Below, one piece after another: positions 1 through 5,388 of a DNA stretch of 5,388 nucleotides. The position numbers and the translations under genes were made by a program. The notes beneath the pieces are model-generated. The model was not told where the DNA came from, made no database searches, and worked only from the letters and a program-made list of their open reading frames with translations. Each line of letters starts with the position of its first letter. Position 1 is the stretch's first letter. Origin of the DNA: Nonlabens sp. (lineage in GTDB: Bacteria; Bacteroidota; Bacteroidia; Flavobacteriales; Flavobacteriaceae); contig JALZUY010000132.1 of assembly GCA_023301395.1 (NCBI GenBank), forward strand, positions 1 through 5,388. Reading direction: 5' to 3'.

Positions 1-1655
1 CTTATAATAGTGGTGACGACACTATTTTTGTAAGAATAGAAACAATAGCAAACACAGGTTGTTTTCAAACAACAAGCTTTGACATATTTGTAGATGATTT
101 GCCTATCGCAGGAACACCAGCAAATGTTATTGTATGTGATGACCCATCAAATGATGGTGTAGAAGATGTAAATCTTTCTCAGTTTGATGCAGCTATATTA
201 AACGGACAAACTAATCCTAGTTTTATAGTTTCTTATCACGCTTCACAAACCGATGCTGATAACGACGCTTCACCTCTATCAAGTCCATTTACAGTAAGTA
301 CAACAACACCTAACCTATTTGCAAGAATAGATAATGGAGATAATAACGATTGTTTCACGACAACAAGTTTCCAATTTGTGATCAGTCCTACGCCTACCGC
401 AAATACGGCACAGAATATGATCGCCTGTGATGATGCAGGAAATGATGGAACTGAGGTCTTTGATTTATCAATGGCAAACTCACAAATATTAGGTTCACAA
501 AACCCAGCAAGTTTCACCATTACATTTCACCCATCGCAAGTAGATGCAGATGCCAATACAGCAGTATTGCCAGTATCTTATGCCAGTGCAACCACAACAC
601 CAGAAACGGTGTTTGTGAGAATAGAGAGCAATACAAATCCGCAGTGTTTTGATACCACTAGTTTCACACTTACTGTAAGTATTCAACCTACAGCAGGTCT
701 TGCACTGGATCAACGTGGTTGTGATGATGTAAGTAATGATGGAATTGAACAATTTGATTTCAGCAATGTAGATACAGATATCCTAAACGGACAAAGTGTA
801 GCAAACTTTACAGTTACTTATCACGTATCACAAGTCGATGCTAACAACGATACAAACGCACTATCATTCCCGTACACAAACGTATCTCAATCACAGACCA
901 TTTATGCAAGAATCGAGAATAATACAAATCAAGATTGTTTTGACACCTCAAGCTTTGGAATAGAAGTATTTGCAAGACCGGTAATAGCAAATCAAGGTCC
1001 TATCACTATTTGTGCAGGAGTTGATGAAGTTCTTGATGCTGGATCAGGATACACAAGTTACTTATGGTCTACAGGACAAAACACACAAACCATTACTGTA
1101 AATCAAGGTGGTGATTATGATGTAACCGTTTTCAATGCAGACGGTTGTGACTCTACTGCAACAATTACGGTAATAGAATCAGACGTTGCTGTGATAGAAC
1201 GTATAGACATCGATCAGTTTGAGGTAAACACAAACCAGTTGACAGCTATCGTAACTGGAAGTGGAGATTATGAATACTCACTAGATGATTTCATTTATCA
1301 AGACAGCCCACGATTTAGTAATCTATATCCAGGATTCTATACCATATTTGTAAAAGACAAGAATGGATGTGGAACCGTATCCATGGACGTTGTCATTATA
1401 GGTGGACCACCATATTTCACACCTAACCAAGATGGATTCCATGACACATGGCAAGTCATAGCTGTAGAGACTATCCCAGATGCTAACATTTATATATTTG
1501 ACCGTTATGGAAAACTATTAAAACAAATCGATGCACAAGGAATAGGATGGGATGGAACCTTCAACGGTAACCCTATGCCATCAAGCGATTACTGGTATCT
1601 AGTAGAACTAAGTGATGGACGTAGTTTCAAAGGCCATTTTGCCTTGAAACGCTAA
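1..1655 (+). CDS. T9SS type B sorting domain-containing repeat protein, 3' part (start outside window)
   Basis: Likely a large secreted or surface-exposed adhesin-like protein exported by the type IX secretion system. The frame is open from nt 3 to the TAA at 1653-1655 (550 visible codons). The first in-frame start-like codon, TTG at 99, is internal: the 32 codons before it read as the end of another repeat copy (VRIE, then CFQTTSF), so the true start is upstream. Visible modules: the tail of one repeat (residues 1-34), three full ~97-residue repeats (about 35-326), an Ig/PKD-like module with YLWSTG (about 329-394), a second module with GSGDYEYSLDDF and NGC (about 395-471), and a type B C-terminal sorting domain (about 472-550) with FTPNQDG, FDRYGKLL, GWDG, PSSDYW and a GHFALKR end. 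No catalytic motif is seen. A terminator follows 15 nt after the stop, so the next gene is probably transcribed separately. Sorting-domain assignment is firm; the adhesin role is inferred. Confidence 0.9.
   Translation, partial: YNSGDDTIFVRIETIANTGCFQTTSFDIFVDDLPIAGTPANVIVCDDPSNDGVEDVNLSQFDAAILNGQTNPSFIVSYHASQTDADNDASPLSSPFTVSTTTPNLFARIDNGDNNDCFTTTSFQFVISPTPTANTAQNMIACDDAGNDGTEVFDLSMANSQILGSQNPASFTITFHPSQVDADANTAVLPVSYASATTTPETVFVRIESNTNPQCFDTTSFTLTVSIQPTAGLALDQRGCDDVSNDGIEQFDFSNVDTDILNGQSVANFTVTYHVSQVDANNDTNALSFPYTNVSQSQTIYARIENNTNQDCFDTSSFGIEVFARPVIANQGPITICAGVDEVLDAGSGYTSYLWSTGQNTQTITVNQGGDYDVTVFNADGCDSTATITVIESDVAVIERIDIDQFEVNTNQLTAIVTGSGDYEYSLDDFIYQDSPRFSNLYPGFYTIFVKDKNGCGTVSMDVVIIGGPPYFTPNQDGFHDTWQVIAVETIPDANIYIFDRYGKLLKQIDAQGIGWDGTFNGNPMPSSDYWYLVELSDGRSFKGHFALKR
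3..980 (+). repeat. Tandem ~97-residue repeats, three full copies plus one partial
   Basis: Full copies lie at about 105-395, 396-689 and 690-980; the tail of another copy occupies 3-104. Each begins with CDDxxNDGxE, continues through an I-L-(N)G-(S)Q stretch, F/Y-H, a D-A-D/N segment and R-I-(E/D), and ends with CF(x)T(T/S)SF. First cysteines are 97 and 98 residues apart, and the two cysteines within a copy are 72-73 apart, suggesting an intradomain disulfide outside the cell. Copies are clearly related but divergent, also at DNA level: 234-266 and 819-851 match at about 26 of 33 bases. Unit edges are approximate. Confidence 0.88.
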
Positions 1656-1669
1656 CTACATAAAATGAT

Positions 1670-1701
1670 AAAAAAAGCGAGCTCAAGGCTCGCTTTTTTT
1701 T
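1670..1701 (+). terminator. Rho-independent terminator after the first large gene
   Basis: The arms GCGAGC (1677-1682) and GCTCGC (1688-1693) pair perfectly around a 5-nt TCAAG loop. The stem is extended by seven As on the left (1670-1676) facing eight Ts on the right (1694-1701). It begins 15 nt after the TAA stop. Because the A-run mirrors the T-run it could also act on the opposite strand, but no convergent gene is present. It separates the transcript of the first gene from the next one. Confidence 0.92.
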
Positions 1702-1715
1702 GTGCTTAAAATTTA

Positions 1716-1750
1716 TTTGATACGCGCTTTCGCAAAACGATTTACATTTA
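1716..1750 (+). promoter_or_regulatory. Candidate Bacteroidota-type promoter for the second large gene
   Basis: TTTG at 1716-1719 is followed after 23 nt by TACATTTA at 1743-1750. The latter matches the Bacteroidota -7 consensus TAnnTTTG except for the last base, and the spacing is at the upper end of the 17-23 nt known for this group. It lies directly after the terminator and would give a leader of roughly 20 nt before the GTG at 1776. A second, weaker -7-like TATTTTTA lies at 1764-1771, too close to the start unless the mRNA is leaderless. In such AT-rich DNA a chance match is possible. Confidence 0.4.
1725..1739. other. Decayed half-copy of the GCTTTCGCGAAAGC palindrome
   Basis: CGCTTTCGC (1725-1733) matches the left half and centre of the intact palindrome found before uvrB; the right half has decayed to AAAACG. 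It lies inside the spacer of the candidate promoter, with the motif centre about 43 nt before the start codon, compared with about 37 nt for the intact copy before uvrB. Whether it is functional is unknown. Confidence 0.45.
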
Positions 1751-1775
1751 CAAAACTATTCTTTATTTTTAAAAT

Positions 1776-4742
1776 GTGAAAAGACAACTACTCCATTTAA
1801 TATTCTTGATAATCTCGACTTTGGCTTATGGTCAGAATCAAGCAAATTGGTGGTTTTTTGGAAACAATGCTGGATTAGATTTTAACTCAGGTAGTCCTGT
1901 TTCAAATAACCTAGGACAATTAAGTACTAATGAAGGTTGCGCTTCTATTGCCGATGCTTGTGGTGCACTTCTTTTTTACACAGATGGTATTACCGTTTGG
2001 AACCGTAATCATGCAGCAATGCCTAATGGTATGAATTTACTAGGTGATCCCTCCAGTACACAGTCTGCCTTAATCATTCCACAGCCTGAAGTTGAAGATG
2101 TTTACTATATCTATACAGTTGGGGATTTTAATCCCATCAATGGACTCAATTATAGTGTTGTAGATATGACACTTGATGGAGGATTAGGTGACGTTATTCC
2201 CATACAAAAAAATATTAATCTAATAGCAGATAGTACAGAAAAAGTAGCTGCTGCAGTATCAAACACAGGAGATGCAGCATGGATCATCACCTTTGCCGAA
2301 GAAAATATAAGTTCCGGAATATTCAATACTTTTTATGCATTTAGATTAACCTCTAGTGGAATGGATTTAGGTGCTACGATTACTTCTACTTTTAATAACG
2401 TACAAGCAGACGATCGTAGAGGATATTTAAGAGTTTCTCCAGATGGTAGTAAACTTGCATTAATGACCCAGCGATCTATTACACCAAATATTGTAACTCA
2501 AACAGCACGTGGCGCATGGTTATTTGATTTTGACAATGCTACAGGAATTGTGAATAATCCCGTAAGATTAAATTTCTCATTAACCGATCAAGCTTATGGA
2601 GCTGAGTTCTCACCAGATTCTAGTAAATTATATGTGGATACAAACACACAAAGTAATGGTATGAGTGGTGATCGTACTTTACTACAATATGATTTAAGTA
2701 ACCCTAATTTTTCTACAACACCTATTCCTATTTATGCAACTGATATTAATGATCTTGTTGATGATGTAGCACGTGGTGCTTTACAAATAGGTCCAGATAA
2801 TAAAATATATTATTCACGTAAATCCACGGAATGGCTTAGTGTTATAGAAGATCCTAATCAATTAGGTAATGCTAGTAATTTCATCCTTGATGGTGTCCAA
2901 GTAGAAACTGGAACACAAGTAAATGAAGGATTACCGCCGTTTTACAATGCTTTTTTTAATCCATCATTTTCTTTTCTAGAAGCTTGTCAAAATGGAGCAA
3001 GTCAGTTCTTTGCAGATGATATTGCAAATTGTCCCGGAAGTAGTGTGGTTTGGGATTTTGGTGATCCATCAAGCGGTATAGATAACACTTCAACTATCGT
3101 TGATTCATCTCATACTTATAATAATACTGGAATATTCAATGTAACCTTAAGCATCACAACAATCAGAGGTGTTTTTATTACTAATAAGGATATTACCATC
3201 GTTGCACAACCTATTGCAAATACAGTTAATGATATTTCATTGTGTGATGACTCTACAAATGATGGAATGGAAACTATCGACCTCACTCCTATTTTAAATA
3301 TAGTTATAGGAAGTCAGTCCTCTACAGATTTTCAAGTTACAATTCATGAAACATTAGTAGACGCTCAAAATGATTTTAATGCCCTATCAGACACTTATAA
3401 TACTACCAGCGGCACTTTTTATGCACGAATTGATAGTCAAGTATCAAACGGTTGTTTTCAGACCACATCTTTTGATATTATTATAAATGAACAGCCAGTT
3501 ATTAATACCGTTGATGATTTGTTCTTATGTGATTTAAATAATGATGATATTGAAAATTTTGATTTGAATATTGCAGGAAATCAAGCACTAGGAACACAAA
3601 ACCCAATCATATTTGACATCACCTACCATTCAACAATGATAGATGCTAATTCAAACTCCAATCCTATTGCAACATTATATGACAATACTGTTCCTAATGA
3701 AATTTTATGGGTGCGGATTGAAAACATCAATAATACCAACTGCTTTGAAATTACAAGTTTCTCACTCAATTTGATCCAACAACCTGTGATTGCCATACTA
3801 GATGATCTAGAACTTTGCGATGATGAAAGTAATGATGGTATTGAAAATTTTAATTTGACCTTGATTAATTCACAGGTACTGGGATCGCAATCAACAAATT
3901 TTGAAATCAGTTATCACAATAACATGAATGATGCAGATGCAAATATCAGTCCGTTAGCTAATACTCTTGAAAGAAATACGTCAGTTATATGGGTTCGTTT
4001 AGAGAATAGTGCTCAATTAAATTGTTATGACATTGCTCCATTACAACTTACGGTATTTCCTCATCCAGTGGTCGTATTACCTCAAGATATTTTAAAATGT
4101 GAGGATGATATAGTAACTATAACAGCAACTGCCGGTTTTGATCAATACTTATGGAGTACTATGGAAACGACAAGGAGTATTGATGTAACAACCGCTGGCG
4201 ATTATACCGTTACTGTTACTGACAGTAATGGATGTACTGATACAGAAACGGTAACCATTAGTAATTATGAGGCTACAGTAATTACAAATATTGAAGTAAG
4301 ACAATTCACTCTACGAGACAATCGTATCGAAGTGAGTGTTACTGGTAGTGGACCATGGGAATACAGTATCGATAATTTCTTTTTTCAATCTTCTCCAGTT
4401 TTCACAGACTTACTTCCTGGGTTTTATACCGTTTATGTGCGTTCCATAAATGGGTGTGATTTTGTGACTGAACCAGCTACTATAATCGCTGCACCTAACT
4501 TTTTCACACCTAATGAAGATGGTTATCATGATTTCTGGCAAGTAATAGCCATAGAAACAGAGCCTGATGCAAATATTTACATCTTTGATCGCTATGGTAA
4601 ATTATTAAAACAAATCTCTCCTACAGGTCCTGGTTGGGATGGAATGTACATTGGTAATCCCATGCCTAGCTCCGATTATTGGTTTAAAGTGGAACTTAAT
4701 GATGGTCAATCTTTCCGTGGCCATTTTAGTTTGAAAAGGTAG
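1776..4742 (+). CDS. Secreted T9SS type B sorting domain protein with propeller-like, PKD and repeat domains
   Basis: Complete 988-residue protein, probably secreted or displayed at the cell surface; its ligand is unknown. The start is GTG: a TAA lies just upstream in frame (1770-1772), the ATG at 1774 meets TGA at once, and GTG gives a clean signal peptide (KR, then hydrophobic LLHLIFLIISTLAYG; cleavage near residue 19-20). Residues ~21-400 form a beta-propeller-like region with WWFFGNNAGLDF, LLFYTDGITVWN and blade signatures SPDGSKLALM (221-230), SPDSSKLYV (279-287) and GPDNKIYYS (339-347). A PKD domain follows (~402-478, WDFGD 426-430), then three ~95-residue repeats (480-764), an Ig/PKD-like module with YLWST (791-795), a second such module with GSGPWEYSIDN (857-867), and the type B sorting domain (~909-988) ending GHFSLKR. 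That tail matches the upstream gene at about 61 of 79 positions by hand alignment, so the two are paralogues. There is no PorP/SprF-like partner gene in view and no convincing terminator after it. Confidence 0.93.
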   Translation: MKRQLLHLIFLIISTLAYGQNQANWWFFGNNAGLDFNSGSPVSNNLGQLSTNEGCASIADACGALLFYTDGITVWNRNHAAMPNGMNLLGDPSSTQSALIIPQPEVEDVYYIYTVGDFNPINGLNYSVVDMTLDGGLGDVIPIQKNINLIADSTEKVAAAVSNTGDAAWIITFAEENISSGIFNTFYAFRLTSSGMDLGATITSTFNNVQADDRRGYLRVSPDGSKLALMTQRSITPNIVTQTARGAWLFDFDNATGIVNNPVRLNFSLTDQAYGAEFSPDSSKLYVDTNTQSNGMSGDRTLLQYDLSNPNFSTTPIPIYATDINDLVDDVARGALQIGPDNKIYYSRKSTEWLSVIEDPNQLGNASNFILDGVQVETGTQVNEGLPPFYNAFFNPSFSFLEACQNGASQFFADDIANCPGSSVVWDFGDPSSGIDNTSTIVDSSHTYNNTGIFNVTLSITTIRGVFITNKDITIVAQPIANTVNDISLCDDSTNDGMETIDLTPILNIVIGSQSSTDFQVTIHETLVDAQNDFNALSDTYNTTSGTFYARIDSQVSNGCFQTTSFDIIINEQPVINTVDDLFLCDLNNDDIENFDLNIAGNQALGTQNPIIFDITYHSTMIDANSNSNPIATLYDNTVPNEILWVRIENINNTNCFEITSFSLNLIQQPVIAILDDLELCDDESNDGIENFNLTLINSQVLGSQSTNFEISYHNNMNDADANISPLANTLERNTSVIWVRLENSAQLNCYDIAPLQLTVFPHPVVVLPQDILKCEDDIVTITATAGFDQYLWSTMETTRSIDVTTAGDYTVTVTDSNGCTDTETVTISNYEATVITNIEVRQFTLRDNRIEVSVTGSGPWEYSIDNFFFQSSPVFTDLLPGFYTVYVRSINGCDFVTEPATIIAAPNFFTPNEDGYHDFWQVIAIETEPDANIYIFDRYGKLLKQISPTGPGWDGMYIGNPMPSSDYWFKVELNDGQSFRGHFSLKR
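3213..4067 (+). repeat. Three tandem ~95-residue repeats within the second large gene
   Basis: Copies lie at about 3213-3497, 3498-3785 and 3786-4067 and belong to the same family as those in the upstream gene: CDDSTNDG, CDLNNDD and CDDESNDG at the start and CF, CF and CY near the end. First cysteines are 95 and 96 residues apart; the two cysteines within a copy are 69-71 apart. The third copy has lost the TTSF ending (CYDIAPLQL), and the second has DD in place of the usual DG. Copies are more diverged from each other than those of the upstream gene. Confidence 0.85.
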
Positions 4743-4750
4743 TATTTAAC

Positions 4751-4785
4751 TTTGCTTTCGCGAAAGCGGAGTTCAAATAATCTTA
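4751..4785 (+). promoter_or_regulatory. Weak candidate promoter for uvrB
   Basis: TTTG at 4751-4754 is followed after exactly 23 nt by TAATCTTA at 4778-4785, matching four of the six fixed bases of the Bacteroidota -7 element TAnnTTTG. The geometry equals that of the candidate before the second large gene, with the palindrome again inside the spacer. An alternative -7, TATTTTTA at 4784-4791, fits better in sequence but sits only 6 nt before the ATG and 29 nt from the TTTG. No Shine-Dalgarno sequence precedes the ATG, as is usual in this phylum. Confidence 0.3.
4754..4767. repeat. Perfect 14-bp intergenic palindrome GCTTTCGCGAAAGC
   Basis: GCTTTCG joined to CGAAAGC is a perfect inverted repeat without a spacer, centred between 4760 and 4761, 37 nt before the uvrB ATG and 12 nt after the preceding stop codon. 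With no loop and no following T-run it is a poor intrinsic terminator and looks more like a protein-binding site or a dispersed intergenic repeat. I recall very similar CGCTTTCGCGAAAGCG motifs between genes of marine flavobacteria; this was not checked. Confidence 0.7.
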
Positions 4786-4797
4786 TTTTTACAACTC

Positions 4798-5388
4798 ATG
4801 GAATTCAAGCTCGTATCAGAATTTAAGCCTACCGGTGATCAACCATCTGCGATTAAATCGCTAGTCGAAGGAATCAATAATGGAGATCAATTTCAAACCT
4901 TATTAGGTGTTACTGGAAGTGGTAAAACATTTACCGTTGCAAATGTTATTCAAGAAACACAACGTCCTACATTAGTCCTATCACATAATAAGACGCTAGC
5001 AGCACAATTATACTCTGAGATGAAGGCTTTTTTTCCAGATAATACTGTGGAATATTTTGTGTCTTATTATGATTATTACCAGCCCGAAGCATTTATTCCT
5101 AGTAGTGGAACTTATATTGAAAAGGATCTTTCCATAAATGAAGACATCGAGAAAATGCGATTGAGCACCACGTCTGCCCTATTATCCGGTCGTCGTGATG
5201 TGATTGTTGTAGCTTCAGTTTCCTGTTTATATGGTATAGGAAATCCAGTAGAGTTTCAAAAAAATGTGATTAGAATTAAACGGGATGAAGTAATTGCTCG
5301 TACTCAATTCCTTCACAAATTGGTGCAAAGTCTATATTCTAGAACCACTGCCGATTTTAATAGAGGTAATTTTAGAATCAATGGTGAT
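4798..5388 (+). CDS. uvrB: UvrABC system protein B, N-terminal part (gene runs off the window)
   Basis: UvrB is the DNA-damage-verifying helicase-fold subunit of nucleotide excision repair. It is loaded by UvrA, clamps the strand near the lesion and recruits UvrC for incision; it acts on DNA in the cytoplasm. The 197 visible codons are about 30% of the usual ~670 residues and show no stop or frameshift. Landmarks: FKPTGDQPSAI at the N-terminus (9-19), Walker A GVTGSGKT (37-44), SHNKTLAAQLYSEMKAFFP (62-80), the damage-verification beta-hairpin region SYYDYYQPEAFIP (89-101), SSGTYIEKD (102-110), and RRDVIVVASVSCLYGIGNP (132-150), followed by the start of the UvrA-interacting domain. The DEAH box, later helicase motifs and C-terminal UVR domain lie beyond the edge. 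ATG 4798 is the first start codon after the in-frame TAA at 4747 and gives the family's normal N-terminus. No clear SOS-type box is recognised. Confidence 0.98.
   Translation, partial: MEFKLVSEFKPTGDQPSAIKSLVEGINNGDQFQTLLGVTGSGKTFTVANVIQETQRPTLVLSHNKTLAAQLYSEMKAFFPDNTVEYFVSYYDYYQPEAFIPSSGTYIEKDLSINEDIEKMRLSTTSALLSGRRDVIVVASVSCLYGIGNPVEFQKNVIRIKRDEVIARTQFLHKLVQSLYSRTTADFNRGNFRINGD

Noticed and set aside
236..520. Minus-strand open frame of 94 codons
   Set aside because: It lies opposite the repeat-coding frame, has no recognisable motif or signal, and its existence follows from the repeated codon pattern of the + strand gene.
495..752. Minus-strand open frame of 85 codons
   Set aside because: It is antisense to the repeats, with a low-complexity I/C/T/Y-rich translation typical of shadow frames. 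No start or promoter context supports it.
105..980. DNA-level tandem array as a mobile element or CRISPR-like array
   Set aside because: The ~292-nt units are in frame, divergent, without spacers or terminal inverted repeats, and are fully explained as protein domain repeats.
1677..1739. Terminator hairpin plus CGCTTTCGC considered as one larger riboswitch or attenuator
   Set aside because: The terminator is a simple stem immediately followed by its T-run and belongs to the upstream gene. No conserved aptamer-like sequence or competing stem was found in the remaining ~70 nt.
1774..1776. ATG at 1774 as start of the second large gene
   Set aside because: In that frame the next codon is TGA; the long frame with the signal peptide begins at the overlapping GTG.
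4743..4768. Palindrome as an intrinsic terminator for the second large gene
   Set aside because: The inverted repeat has no loop and is followed by GAGTTCAAAT rather than a T-run, so efficient termination is unlikely.

Overview
This AT-rich window looks like chromosomal DNA from a marine-type flavobacterium (Bacteroidota, Flavobacteriia). Three things point there: two large secreted proteins ending in the type B sorting domain of the type IX secretion system (T9SS), a UvrB N-terminus with Bacteroidota-style wording, and no Shine-Dalgarno-like sequences before the starts. An intergenic palindrome of the form GCTTTCGCGAAAGC fits the same group; I recall it as common between flavobacterial genes but could not check this. 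No species can be named.

Layout, all on the + strand. (1) Positions 1-1655 hold the 3' part of a long surface/secreted protein gene whose start lies outside the window. It is made of tandem ~97-residue cysteine-bracketed repeats, two Ig/PKD-like modules and a T9SS type B C-terminal domain. (2) An intrinsic terminator sits at 1670-1701, followed by a short promoter-bearing gap. (3) Positions 1776-4742 hold a complete 988-residue paralogue with a signal peptide, a beta-propeller-like N-terminal half, a PKD domain, three more copies of the same repeat, and the same three-part tail. (4) A 55-nt gap carries a perfect 14-bp palindrome and no convincing terminator. (5) Positions 4798-5388 hold the first 197 codons of uvrB (nucleotide excision repair), cut by the window edge.

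The two large genes are evidently related by duplication with domain exchange. Their last ~220 residues align module for module, but the repeats have diverged and the propeller/PKD part is visible only in the second. Both products should be exported by Sec, carried across the outer membrane by the T9SS, and released or attached at the cell surface, probably as adhesin or matrix-type proteins. Their ligands cannot be read from sequence. uvrB is a housekeeping neighbour without an obvious functional link.

The most interesting material is the ~96-residue repeat family (CDDxSNDG near the start, a CF/CY pair near the end), with an acidic loop resembling calcium-binding loops and a hint of alternating subtypes in the first gene. 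Second is the palindrome, which occurs intact before uvrB and as a decayed half-copy at a similar distance before the second large gene. No RNA genes, mobile elements or CRISPR arrays were seen, and no stretch over 300 bases lacks a gene.
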